In this document: positions 56,412 to 64,000 of the stretch, piece by piece | How the letters are laid out: each line of letters opens with the position of its first letter | Position numbering within the stretch: the stretch's first letter is position 1 | DNA from: Collinsella sp. | GTDB lineage: Bacteria > Actinomycetota > Coriobacteriia > Coriobacteriales > Coriobacteriaceae | Length of the DNA: 64,000 bases | Reading direction: 5' to 3' | NCBI GenBank assembly: GCA_019425045.1 | Contig: JAHYYI010000003.1 | Span: 1-64,000 of the forward strand | The notes under the pieces: model-generated | Databases searched by the model: none | The model's input: only the letters and a program-made list of their open reading frames with translations | Told to the model about the DNA's origin: nothing | Position numbers and translations under genes: made by a program

Positions 56412-57158
56412 ATGCTTGCGGAAGATAGGCTCAACGCGATCGTGTCGATGGTGCAGCGAGCCGGCTCGGTTACCGTGCCGGAGCTTGCTGAGGCCCTGGG
56501 CGTGACGGCGTCTACCATTCGGCGCGACTTGCAGACGCTCGACCGAGCGCACCGCATCGCCAAGGTCCACGGTGGGGCGACGAGTCTTGAGCGCGCGCAC
56601 GTGACGCGCGACCTAACGCTTAATGAGCGCAGTGACCTCCATAACGATGACAAGGAGCGTATCTGCGCCCGTGCGGCGGCGCTTGTGGAGCCTGAGAGCT
56701 TTGTATACATCGACTCGGGATCGACGACGCTCAGGCTCATCGAGCATCTTCCACACCTTGAAGATGTCACCTATGTGACCGATTCCGTGCTCCATGCTCA
56801 ACGCCTTGCTATGCGCGGCATGCGTACCGTGGTGCTGGGCGGCGAGCTCAAACCCGAGACCGAGGCACTCGTTGGCCCCGATGCCTTAGCAACCTTAGAC
56901 CGCTACAACTTCAACTGTGGCTTTTGGGGCTCTAACGGCATTGCCGCCGAGCAGGGCTTCACGGCGCCCGATATCGAGGAGGCGCAAGTAAAGCGTATCT
57001 CGATGCGCCATACGGCCAAGCGCTTCGTAATCTCGGACGCCAGTAAATTTGGCATGGTGGCGCCCGTCAAGTTCGCGGACTTCCGTGACGCAACGATTAT
57101 TACCGCAGGCGATGTCCCCGCCAAGTACCGGGCAATGGACAACGTCATCACGGTCTAA
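56412..57158 (+). CDS. DeoR/GlpR-family transcriptional regulator
   Basis: 248 residues. The helix-turn-helix is in VTVPELAEALGVTASTIRRD (about residues 20-39), followed by LDRAHRIAKVHGGAT, and the sugar-phosphate sensing domain has DSGSTT (about 97-102). It starts three bases after the oxidoreductase stop, so it probably senses a metabolite of that enzyme's pathway and controls the shared promoter. Confidence 0.92.
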   Translation: MLAEDRLNAIVSMVQRAGSVTVPELAEALGVTASTIRRDLQTLDRAHRIAKVHGGATSLERAHVTRDLTLNERSDLHNDDKERICARAAALVEPESFVYIDSGSTTLRLIEHLPHLEDVTYVTDSVLHAQRLAMRGMRTVVLGGELKPETEALVGPDALATLDRYNFNCGFWGSNGIAAEQGFTAPDIEEAQVKRISMRHTAKRFVISDASKFGMVAPVKFADFRDATIITAGDVPAKYRAMDNVITV

Positions 57159-57180
57159 CAGCAGGGGACGGGCTAAGGCC

Positions 57181-57277
57181 AAAACCACCGCGAATGGGCA
57201 GGAACCTTTGTGGTGGTTTTGACGTTTGTCCAGATAAAACCTGCCAAAATAAACCTGTCCCTTTTCGGCAGGTTTTA
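57181..57277. repeat. Composite pair of GGGACAG-tag hairpins
   Basis: The first hairpin (57181-57220) has arms AAAACCACC/GGTGGTTTT and a degenerate tag. The second (57236-57276) has AAAACCTGCC/GGCAGGTTTT around TAAACCTGTCCC. The right end supplies the TAA stop of the pseudouridine synthase gene. The order and the linker GACGTTTGTCCAGAT match GATGTTTGCGCAGAT in the copy at 2766-2877. Confidence 0.75.
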
Positions 57278-57934
57278 GGGCTCCCAGGGGCAGGGGGCTT
57301 CGATGTGGATGTGCTCGCCGGTTACGGGATGCGTAAAGGACACGCTGTGGGCATGGAGCATGAGGCCGCAGGGACGCGGCGTGCCGTAGAGCTCGTCGCC
57401 TACCAGGGGATGACGCTCGCTCGCCAGATGCACACGGATTTGGTGCTTGCGGCCGGTGAGCAACTCGACATCGATATACGAGCGCGTGGGCAGGCCACGG
57501 CGGCTCTTAAGACGCTTGAGCACCTTGACGCGTGTTTGAGACGGCTTGCCGCTGGCGCCGACGCGCATCTTTCGACTATCGTGGCGGTCGCGGGCGATGG
57601 GCTTGTCGATGAGCTTTTCGTTCCAGTCGATCTTGCCCTCGGCGAGCGCCAGGTAGTGCTTTTCGAACGCGTGGTCGATGATCATCTGGTCAAAGGCGGG
57701 CTGCGTCTGCTTGTCGAGTGAGAACAGCACCACGCCGGTGGTGTCACGGTCCAGGCGGTTGAGCGGCTGCATGTCGGTCGCGGCAAAGCCGTCGCCCATC
57801 GCCAGCAGCAGGTCGCTGGCGTAGTCGGTGAGCGTGCGCTCGCCGGTGCCGTCGCCGTGGACGATCATGCCGGCGGGCTTGTCGATGGCCATGAGCCAGG
57901 CGTCGCAATAGAGGACTTGAGGTTCTTCGTTCAC
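57275..57934 (-). CDS. RluA-family RNA pseudouridine synthase
   Basis: 219 residues from the GTG at 57934, after CGAAAGGCTTACAC. The catalytic aspartate is in PLNRLDRDTTGVVLFS (about residues 57-72), with GRKHQIRVHLA and GDELYG as further RluA motifs. It has no S4 domain, so it is of the RluA/TruC-like single-domain type. It modifies uridines in rRNA or tRNA. It is 16 bases downstream of the U32 gene, probably in one operon. Confidence 0.9.
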   Translation of the reverse strand: MNEEPQVLYCDAWLMAIDKPAGMIVHGDGTGERTLTDYASDLLLAMGDGFAATDMQPLNRLDRDTTGVVLFSLDKQTQPAFDQMIIDHAFEKHYLALAEGKIDWNEKLIDKPIARDRHDSRKMRVGASGKPSQTRVKVLKRLKSRRGLPTRSYIDVELLTGRKHQIRVHLASERHPLVGDELYGTPRPCGLMLHAHSVSFTHPVTGEHIHIEAPCPWEP

Positions 57935-57949
57935 GTGTAAGCCTTTCGG

Positions 57950-60445
57950 TTAGCTGATTCCCACAAACATGCAGCCCGAGGTGGCGCCGCGCAGGCGGGC
58001 GGCGGGCTTGCGACCGGCCTGCGCGGCCTCGACGGCGCGACGGACGCGGGCGACGGCACGGCCCACCTCATCCGTCTCGAGCAGCGTTCCGTCCACCATG
58101 AGACGGCGCACGCCGGCGTCGAGCAGCTGTGGAACCTGCGGTGTGAGGTCGATGGGGTAGGCGTCGTACAGGCGAGAGCGGCCGTGGATGTCGGTGCGGA
58201 CGGGCATGACCTTGCCGTCGATATTCTTGAGCGACAGCTTGCGGGCGCGCAGGCGGCAGTTGGCGCAATCGTGGATGCAGCCGTTGGCAACCTGCAGAAT
58301 GCAATGCTCGCTTGTCATGACGCGCGGGCGGCCAAAGACGGTGATGCCCAGAGCCGCGGGCGCGGCGGCGCCGAGCGAGACAATCTCGTCGAGCGTGATC
58401 TCGGGCGAGAGCCAAAACGCGCCGGCTCCGCGTTCGGCGAGTGCCTCCATGCAGGGCGTGTTGTGCACCGGCAGGCAAGAGCGAATCTCGGCCGTGGCGC
58501 CAACCTGGGCGGCCAGGGCAAGCTCAGAGATGTTGCCAATAGCGACCGTGGCGCCAGCAACAACCCATGGGTCAACGCGGACGTGGTCAACGGCGCGGCA
58601 GACCTCATCGAGCACGGGTACGATGCCCTGCTCAAACGTATCGGCGGGGGAGAGCTTGGCCGCATCGAGCGCGTCGGTGGTCATGTAGATGCGCGTTGCA
58701 CCCTCCGCGCGAGCGGCCTCGGCGGCCTCGAGCGAGGTGACGGTAGCGCAGATCTGCGGCTCATCGCGGTAGTGCTCGGGCGCGGGGCGGGAATCATTGG
58801 TGACAGTCGCCGGTAGCTCGAGCGTGCGGGCGCGCTCCTCATACGGTGCCAGAATGGCCTCTTCCAGCGCCTTACAAGCGGCGGCGCGCACCTTGTGCAC
58901 GGCGGAAAAGCCCATGCCGCAGCCCTCATCGAGCGCCACCTCAAAGCTCGCGGCCTCAAAGGGAGAGGAGCCCATGCGCCCGACGTGCTCAACCAGATCG
59001 GACGCCTCGACCGCACGGGTCTTGGCGGCCTCGACGGTGAAGCCCGTGGCGGTGGCGGTGAGCGCGGGGTCGTCACAGCAGGTGAGTGTGACAGTAAACG
59101 GCTTGCCCAGGCGCGCCACGACGGACACATCAACAGCGCGGCGGCGCAGCACATCGCGCTTGAGCGCGGCGCCGGCGGCGTCGATGGCACGCTGGCTGCG
59201 AATCACGCGGACGCGGCAGCCCTCGGGCATGCTACGGGGCACGCGACACTCGATAACATCGCCGGCAGCGGCATCATCGGCGGCAATGGTGGTCAGGAAC
59301 TGGTCAAACTCGTTATCGTGGCGAAGCTCCAGCAGGTCGCCCTTGCCCACGGGCTCAAACAGCTCAATGCGGGCGATGGCGGCGCGGCGACGGCGGTCGT
59401 CGGGCTTGAGGCCGCGCACATCGCGGCTGGCCGGGCGGCTGCCCAGCACCGTGCCCACGATCTGTCCGCGGTTGTTGGAACGCTCATAGCTCATCATCTC
59501 GTCGCCCGAGGTGCCGTCCTGATAGGCGTGCGTAAAGTCGCGGTTAAAGCAGCGCTTGAGCTGGCGCTGACGGGCGGCTTCCTCGTCCTTAGAGGTCGAA
59601 ACATCGGCCAGCATATCGTCAATCTGATGACGATACACATCGACGATGGAGTACACGTAATCGGGCGCCTTCATGCGGCCCTCGAGCTTGAGCGACGCGG
59701 CGCCGGCGTCATACAGGCGGCGAACAAGTTGTGAGGTGTTGGTGTCACGCGGGCACAGCGCGCGCTCGCGACCGGCAGGGGAGAGCGAGCGACCGTTCTC
59801 GTCGATCAGCTCGTAAGGCAGGCGACAGGGTTGAGCGCACATGCCGCGGTTGGCCGAGCGGCCCGCCATGGCAAAGCTCGAAAGCAGGCACAGGCCCGAG
59901 TAGCAAAAGCAGATGGCACCGTGGCTAAAGACCTCAAGGTCAACATCGGGCGCGGCGTCGTGGATGGTGGCGATCTCGTCAATGGAGAGCTCGCGCGAGA
60001 GGGTCACGCGGTCGGCACCCTGCTCGCGGCACCAGATGGTTCCGCGGTCGTCGTGGATGTTCGCCTGGGTCGAGATATGCGTCTCGATGCTGGGCATCGT
60101 GCGCTTGACCTCAAAGAACAGGCCCCAGTCCTGGATGATGAAGGCGTCGGCGCCCAGCGTGGAGCAGCGATGGATGAGCTGCAGCGCATCGCTCATCTCG
60201 GATTCCTTGATGACGATGTTGACCGTGACGTAGACGCGCGAGCCGGCCAGGTGTGCAGCACGGCAAGCCTGCTCAAAGGCCTCGTCGGTAAAGTTCGTGG
60301 CCTTGCGGCGGGCGTTGAAACTGCCCATGCCACAGTAGATGGCGTCTGCCCCGGCGGCGAGCGCGGCGGCAAAGGGCTCCGGGCCTCCGGCGGGGGCCAA
60401 GAGTTCGGGTCTGCGGTTGGTGGTTCGACTGGCGGTTGCGGTCAT
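57950..60445 (-). CDS. U32-family peptidase-like protein, large form
   Basis: 831 residues. ELLAPAGGPEPFAAALAAGA at the start and SHGAICFCYSGLCLLSSFAM plus NRGMCAQPCRLPYELID show the U32 TIM-barrel and cysteine motifs. The second half (from about 570) has a U32-like repeat ending in CILQVANGCIHDCANCRLR. Large U32 proteins of this kind (with DUF3656-like middle) are linked to RNA hydroxylation (RlhA, TrhP) or collagenase-like activity. Here the neighbour is a pseudouridine synthase, which favours an RNA role; that is inference. Confidence 0.87.
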   Translation of the reverse strand: MTATASRTTNRRPELLAPAGGPEPFAAALAAGADAIYCGMGSFNARRKATNFTDEAFEQACRAAHLAGSRVYVTVNIVIKESEMSDALQLIHRCSTLGADAFIIQDWGLFFEVKRTMPSIETHISTQANIHDDRGTIWCREQGADRVTLSRELSIDEIATIHDAAPDVDLEVFSHGAICFCYSGLCLLSSFAMAGRSANRGMCAQPCRLPYELIDENGRSLSPAGRERALCPRDTNTSQLVRRLYDAGAASLKLEGRMKAPDYVYSIVDVYRHQIDDMLADVSTSKDEEAARQRQLKRCFNRDFTHAYQDGTSGDEMMSYERSNNRGQIVGTVLGSRPASRDVRGLKPDDRRRRAAIARIELFEPVGKGDLLELRHDNEFDQFLTTIAADDAAAGDVIECRVPRSMPEGCRVRVIRSQRAIDAAGAALKRDVLRRRAVDVSVVARLGKPFTVTLTCCDDPALTATATGFTVEAAKTRAVEASDLVEHVGRMGSSPFEAASFEVALDEGCGMGFSAVHKVRAAACKALEEAILAPYEERARTLELPATVTNDSRPAPEHYRDEPQICATVTSLEAAEAARAEGATRIYMTTDALDAAKLSPADTFEQGIVPVLDEVCRAVDHVRVDPWVVAGATVAIGNISELALAAQVGATAEIRSCLPVHNTPCMEALAERGAGAFWLSPEITLDEIVSLGAAAPAALGITVFGRPRVMTSEHCILQVANGCIHDCANCRLRARKLSLKNIDGKVMPVRTDIHGRSRLYDAYPIDLTPQVPQLLDAGVRRLMVDGTLLETDEVGRAVARVRRAVEAAQAGRKPAARLRGATSGCMFVGIS

Positions 60446-60627
60446 ATCCTGCCTTTCAAAATGCTCAGATACTCAAAAGTATAGTGGTGCCGTCGCGGCA
60501 GGCGATGCCCGTGCTCTAAGCGGGATAAAGTCTTCAGCAGCTTGGACTGGCTGCTTCACATGAGAACCGTTCAGCGGTCCGGGGAAACCGTTGGGCGATA
60601 AAATATTCTCGCAACGTGATAATAATC
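60446..60627. other. Gap between the divergent U32 and ridA genes
   Basis: No gene is seen. The palindrome ATACTCAAAAGTAT (about 60469-60482) overlaps a TATACT box for the U32 gene on the minus strand. The remainder is unassigned. Confidence 0.4.
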
Positions 60628-60656
60628 TTGCATCGCGCGGAAACCTTGAGTACTAT
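60628..60656 (+). promoter_or_regulatory. Promoter of ridA
   Basis: TTGCAT (60628-60633) and TACTAT (60651-60656) with a 17-base spacer, about 85 bases before the start. Confidence 0.6.
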
Positions 60657-60743
60657 CCCAATCAAGCGCGGTGTTCAGACCGAACTGTGCCTCCCGGTGT
60701 GAACGCCGCGCTCCCGTTCCCTTTTACTTGTAAGGAGAAAAAC

Positions 60744-61121
60744 ATGAGCAAGACCGTCGTGTCTTCCGATAACGCACCCGCAGCCATCGGCCCGTATTCC
60801 CCCGGTATCCAGACTAGCAACATGGTGTTTCTGTCCGGCCAGCTGGGCATCGATCCCGCGACCGGCAAGCTGCCCGAGGGTGTCGAGGCCCAGGCCAAGC
60901 AGTCCCTCGCCAACGTCGAGGCTCTGCTGACCGCTGCCGGCGCCACGTTTGCCGATGTCGTCAAGACCACGGTCTACCTGGCCGACATCGCCGACTTTGC
61001 CGCCGTGAACGAGATTTACGCCTCCAAGTTCGAGGCTCCGTTCCCCGCGCGCAGCGCTTTCCAGGTTGCCGCCCTTCCGGCTGGCGGTCTGGTCGAGATC
61101 GAGGTTGTCGCCGCTCTCTAA
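60744..61121 (+). CDS. ridA: RidA-family enamine/imine deaminase
   Basis: 125 residues from the ATG at 60744, after TAAGGAGAAAAAC. AIGPYSPGIQTSNMVFLSGQ near the start, KTTVYLADIADF, and the C-terminal PAGGLVEIEVVAAL are diagnostic. It removes reactive 2-aminoacrylate-type intermediates. The active-site arginine, usually near PARSAFQVA, is present. Its neighbours suggest a link to nitrogen or purine catabolism. Confidence 0.94.
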   Translation: MSKTVVSSDNAPAAIGPYSPGIQTSNMVFLSGQLGIDPATGKLPEGVEAQAKQSLANVEALLTAAGATFADVVKTTVYLADIADFAAVNEIYASKFEAPFPARSAFQVAALPAGGLVEIEVVAAL

Positions 61122-61151
61122 GGTGTTGGTAACAACTAAACATGACATGCA

Positions 61152-61189
61152 AAAAGACCCTGCAGCGCGTGCGAGCTGCAAGGTCTTTT
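61152..61189. terminator. Bidirectional terminator between ridA and the DauR-like gene
   Basis: AAAAGACCCTGCAGC and GCTGCAAGGTCTTTT form a 15-base stem with one mismatch, with A and T tails for both convergent genes. Confidence 0.9.
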
Positions 61190-61243
61190 GTCAAGCGATG
61201 CGACAAAAATGATCCGTTTCCCTTCGTCCCCAAGGGATCACGT

Positions 61244-61900
61244 TTAGCCCTCCTTGCGGACTTTTTGCAGGTAGCGGTAGACGCTGGGCTCCGAGATGCC
61301 CAGCGAGGTGGCGGCGCAGGCCACGGCGCCCTTGAGCATGAACACCCCGTTGCCGTTGAGGTGGCGAATGACGTCCACGCGGTCGCTCTGACCAAGCGAC
61401 GCTACATCCAGCCCGCGCGCGCTCAGCAACTCGGCAATGCTGCGGTCGATGAGCTCCTGTGTGGACTCCGAAAGGCTTTCGACCTCGATAGGGGCGGGCT
61501 CCGTGCGCGTCGGCGCCGCGTCGAAGCACGCCATGAGCTGCTGCGCCATGGCGTTGATGGAGCGCACGGTCGAGAGATCGGTGTTGACGCAGAGCATACC
61601 GACGATCTCGTCATTCTCGCGGATAAAGTACGTCGCTGACTCCAACGTCTTGCCGCCGGCACCGCGCCCCTCGTAGCCCGTAATAAACGGCAGGTCGCGA
61701 TACTTGGCGTCGTGCATGATCTTGAGTGCCAGATCGGTGGCGGGACCGCCGACCTTGCGGCCGCTCACGATGCCGTTGCGAATATCGACGATGGCGTGGT
61801 CGGGATCCGAGAAATCGTGCAGCACGATTTCGCTGTTTTTGCCGAGTATCTGCTCCAGAAAATCGACCATCGGCAAAAAGCGACGTACGGTCTCGTTCAC
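61244..61900 (-). CDS. YheO/DauR-type PAS and helix-turn-helix regulator
   Basis: 218 residues from the GTG at 61900 (VNETVRRFLP), after AAAGGAGTTGCCC. Residues about 8-115 match the YheO-like PAS domain (EIVLHDFSDPDHAIVDIRNG, GLP-like core), and the last 60 residues the HTH_22 region (GVFMLKGAVACAATSLGISE, PSVYRYLQKVR). DauR-type proteins respond to small ligands. It is divergent from the permease gene with 352 bases between, so it probably controls the purine group. Confidence 0.88.
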   Translation of the reverse strand: MNETVRRFLPMVDFLEQILGKNSEIVLHDFSDPDHAIVDIRNGIVSGRKVGGPATDLALKIMHDAKYRDLPFITGYEGRGAGGKTLESATYFIRENDEIVGMLCVNTDLSTVRSINAMAQQLMACFDAAPTRTEPAPIEVESLSESTQELIDRSIAELLSARGLDVASLGQSDRVDVIRHLNGNGVFMLKGAVACAATSLGISEPSVYRYLQKVRKEG

Positions 61901-62252
61901 GGGCAACTCCTTTGGGTGAAATCGGAAATGTTCATAACAATTTTTTCTCATGGTAACACGGTGTCTATTGACTCACATATTCGCAGGTACATTGCGTAAT
62001 ACAGATGAGCGGTAGGTATTTGGCGGTAAACGGTCGACCAAAAGAAAAGTTAGATGTTATTTTGAACAGACACTTTCCTGACCTGCGGAAATGCATTATC
62101 TCAGCTGAAGAATAGTCTGATAACAAATAATTATTATTGAGAATGAGAATCATCTTTAATACGATATGCAACGAAGGCACAACCTCAACCCCGCACTGCG
62201 TCACAATAGGGCGTTAGATGCGAAAACAACTATTTCGAGGATTGGTGGTCAA
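61901..62252. other. AT-rich control region between the regulator and the permease
   Basis: No gene is seen in these 352 bases, which are far more AT-rich than the rest of the window. They probably hold divergent promoters, though I could not fix the boxes. A Fur-box-like sequence is listed separately. Confidence 0.5.
62138..62152 (+). promoter_or_regulatory. Fur-box-like sequence before the permease
   Basis: TGAGAATGAGAATCA matches 12 of 15 positions of the 7-1-7 Fur site TGATAATNATTATCA. Its place, about 100 bases before the permease start, allows control. Iron control of a purine gene would be unusual unless it relates to molybdenum- and iron-sulphur-dependent purine enzymes. Confidence 0.35.
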
Positions 62253-63647
62253 ATGACCCAGGAGACGGTTACGAACGGCACTGAAGCCCTGTTCACTCGT
62301 GAAGGCATGCCTCCCGTTAAGGAAATGATCCCGTGTGCCCTTCAGCACGTACTGGCATCGTTTGCCGGCATCATCACCCCGGCTGTCATCATGGCCGGCG
62401 TCTACGGCTTTAATAGCCAGCAGAGCACCGACATCATCCAGGTCGCGCTCATTCTTTCGGCGATCGACACGGCCCTTCAGGCCTTTGCCCCCTTCCGTCG
62501 CATCGGCGGCGGCCTGCCCATCGTCATGGGCGTTTCGTTCGCGTTCCTCCCGGCCCTGCAGGCCATGGGCGCCTCGGGCTTTAGCTTTGGCGCGCTGTTG
62601 GGCGGCGAGATTGTCGGCGGTGCCGTCGCGGTCCTCTTTGGTCTGGCCTACAGCAAGATTAAGTGGCTGTTCCCACCCGTCGTGACCGGTACGGTCATCT
62701 TCTCCATCGGCGTTTCGCTGTATCCCACGGCCGTCAAGTATATGGCCGGCGGTATGGGTACGCCACTGTGGGGCACCCCGCAGGCCTGGTGCGTCGCTCT
62801 TATCACCTTCGCCGTGGTCTTTGCGCTCGCCAACTTTGGCAAGGGCACGCTCAAGCTGGGATCCGTGTTCTTTGGCATGATCGTTGGCATGATCGTCTCC
62901 ATCCCCTTTGGCATGATCGACTTCTCAAGCGTCGCCACCGCTCAGGTCTTCGCCCTTCCCAAGCTCATGCCCTATGCGCTCGAGTTTGATCCCGAGGTCT
63001 GCATTACCCTCGCCGTCGTGTTCCCCATGGTTGCCATCCAGGTTATCGGCGACGTCTCCGCCGCCTGCCTGGGCTCCATCGACCGTATGCCCACCGAGCG
63101 CGAGCTCTCCGGCGCTATCGTGTCCCAGGGCCTCACCTCTATGGTCGGCGGCCTGCTGGGCGGTCTTCCCACCAGCGCCCTTGGCCAGAACGTGGGCATC
63201 ATCTGCTCCAACAAGGTCGTCAACAAGTGGGTCTTTGTGATCATCGCGGCCGTCTTTGCCATCGCCGGTCTGTTCCCGCAGCTCTCTGCCGTCCTTTCCG
63301 CTATCCCGCAGCCCGTCATCGGCGGCGCGACCGTCGGCGTCTTTGGCACCATTACCATGAACGGCGTGCGCATGTTCACCCGCGAGGGCCTCACGCAGCG
63401 CACTACCACCATCGTCGGTACCTCCGTCGTCTTTGGCCTGGGTATCTGGATGGCCAGCGGTTGCCTTGCCGGCGAGGGTATGCCCGCCTGGGTGTCCACC
63501 GTCATCGGCTCCAATGCCGTAACCCCCACCGCCATCATGGCCATTGTCCTTAACCTGATCCTTCCGCAGACGCCGGTCGTGGCTCAGCACATCGATGCTG
63601 CCAAGGACGCTGCCGTTGATCTGGTCTTGCCCGAGAGCAAGAAGTAA
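62253..63647 (+). CDS. Nucleobase:cation symporter-2 (uracil/xanthine permease family)
   Basis: 464 residues from the ATG at 62253; the ribosome site is modest (GAGGATTGGTGG). About 13-14 membrane segments. LQHVLASFAGIITPAVIMAG near the start, and GGLPTSALGQNVGIICSNKV (about residues 304-323) hold the NCS2 signature with Q-N. The Q residue pattern and GDVSAACLGSI favour xanthine/uric acid over uracil carriers, which is a guess. It lies next to a DauR-like regulator and before an SsnA-like gene. Confidence 0.9.
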   Translation: MTQETVTNGTEALFTREGMPPVKEMIPCALQHVLASFAGIITPAVIMAGVYGFNSQQSTDIIQVALILSAIDTALQAFAPFRRIGGGLPIVMGVSFAFLPALQAMGASGFSFGALLGGEIVGGAVAVLFGLAYSKIKWLFPPVVTGTVIFSIGVSLYPTAVKYMAGGMGTPLWGTPQAWCVALITFAVVFALANFGKGTLKLGSVFFGMIVGMIVSIPFGMIDFSSVATAQVFALPKLMPYALEFDPEVCITLAVVFPMVAIQVIGDVSAACLGSIDRMPTERELSGAIVSQGLTSMVGGLLGGLPTSALGQNVGIICSNKVVNKWVFVIIAAVFAIAGLFPQLSAVLSAIPQPVIGGATVGVFGTITMNGVRMFTREGLTQRTTTIVGTSVVFGLGIWMASGCLAGEGMPAWVSTVIGSNAVTPTAIMAIVLNLILPQTPVVAQHIDAAKDAAVDLVLPESKK

Positions 63648-63663
63648 CCAATTCGGTGCTATT

Positions 63664-63744
63664 CGTCGGCGGACGCATCGCCTCGTCCGCCGACGTCATG
63701 CGGCGCCAAGCCGCACTTCAAAGGGTTCGTCCCTTTGGTGAAGT
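63664..63744 (+). terminator. Two hairpins after the permease gene
   Basis: CGTCGGCGGACG (63664-63675) pairs with CGTCCGCCGACG (63684-63695). Then ACTTCAAAGGG (63715-63725) pairs with CCCTTTGGTGAAGT (63731-63744). Neither has a T run, so they may form part of the leader of the next gene. About 100 further bases lead to that gene with no recognised riboswitch. Confidence 0.5.
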
Positions 63745-63843
63745 GTTGACGGGAGAGGGCCCGTTTCCGGTGTAGGCCGGCGCTTCGCACTTCCGCTATG
63801 TCAGAGGTGTCAAACCCCGCCCCTGATGTTGAAGGGAGCATTC

Positions 63844-64000
63844 ATGCTTCTGGTCGCTAACGGTTCCGTCTTTACTCGCAACGCTCAGACCCCGTTCATC
63901 CCCAACGGTGCGGTCGCCATTGACGGAGATACGATCGTCGAAGTGGGCCCCGAGTGCGAGCTCAAGGTCAAGTACCCGGATGCCGAGTACGTCGACGCCC
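63844..64000 (+). CDS. Amidohydrolase, SsnA-like, 5' part only
   Basis: 52 codons before the right edge; the ATG at 63844 follows GAAGGGAG. MLLVANGSVFTRNAQTPFIP, GAVAIDGDTIVEVG and YVDA match the N-terminal beta domain of amidohydrolases such as SsnA or guanine deaminase. With the adjoining permease, RidA and regulator this suggests purine catabolism. The metal-binding motifs lie beyond the window, so the exact family cannot be confirmed. Confidence 0.7.
   Translation, partial: MLLVANGSVFTRNAQTPFIPNGAVAIDGDTIVEVGPECELKVKYPDAEYVDA

Noticed and set aside
63648..63843. Purine or xanthine riboswitch before the SsnA-like gene
   Set aside because: Two hairpins exist, but I could not match the conserved loops of purine or NMT1 (xanthine) classes.

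Overview
The window reads as a chromosomal segment of a high-GC, gut-type anaerobic actinobacterium of the class Coriobacteriia, most likely Collinsella or a close relative. This placement is an inference from gene content and style and was not checked by search. The supporting signs are G+C-rich codons, Shine-Dalgarno sites before nearly every gene, a FabK-type fatty acid synthesis operon, fused AccDA and FeoAB proteins, a purine-type gene group, and RNA polymerase subunits with unusual insertions. Both ends are cut inside genes. I found no rRNA, tRNA, CRISPR array or insertion sequence.

Layout. 1-9.1 kb, mostly minus strand: a cut ParB-like/BMP fusion gene, an MscS channel, a TrpXYZ-type ABC importer with a WYL regulator upstream, asnS and a glucose-type EIIA. 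9.4-18.3 kb: an alpha/beta hydrolase, a FeoA-FeoB iron transporter, an MFS exporter, a GH13 glycosidase, a uracil-DNA-glycosylase-type repair enzyme, an unrecognised gene and an aminotransferase. 18.3-31.1 kb: rplJ-rplL with an L10-type leader, galU, rpoB-rpoC, and an ECF sigma factor overlapping its probable anti-sigma gene. 31.1-35.2 kb: rpsL-rpsG-fusA-rpsJ. 35.2-45.4 kb: birA divergent from a full fatty acid operon (fabH-acpP-fabK-fabD-fabG-fabF-accB-fabZ-accC-accDA). 45.4-48.6 kb: an orphan PTS IIC, a CDF metal exporter and a phosphoglycerate-mutase-like enzyme. 49.0-54.8 kb: rplC to rplX. 55.3-64 kb: a Gfo/Idh oxidoreductase with a DeoR regulator, a pseudouridine synthase, a U32 protease, RidA, a YheO/DauR regulator, a purine-type permease, and the start of an SsnA-like amidohydrolase.

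How the parts fit. The central 30 kb is the gene-expression core (ribosomal proteins, EF-G, RNA polymerase). Its usual order is cut into blocks: rpsJ ends the str block, the S10 block restarts 14 kb later at rplC, and the spc block stops after rplX. The lipid operon lies in the first gap. birA is adjacent to the gene of its probable substrate-protein operon (AccB), and the two share a regulatory region with two matching palindromes. The right edge looks like the beginning of a purine-degradation gene group.

The most unusual content is between the genes. I see three dispersed families of inverted-repeat DNA whose stems differ between copies but stay complementary, around a conserved centre or tag: (1) very long hairpins at 18.35-18.56 and 48.63-48.78 kb sharing an inner hairpin; (2) about 95-100 base nested hairpins at 10.31-10.41 and 29.33-29.43 kb; (3) a dozen short hairpins with a GGGACAG tag, three of which supply the stop codon of the preceding gene. 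I do not know a described element that matches these families.
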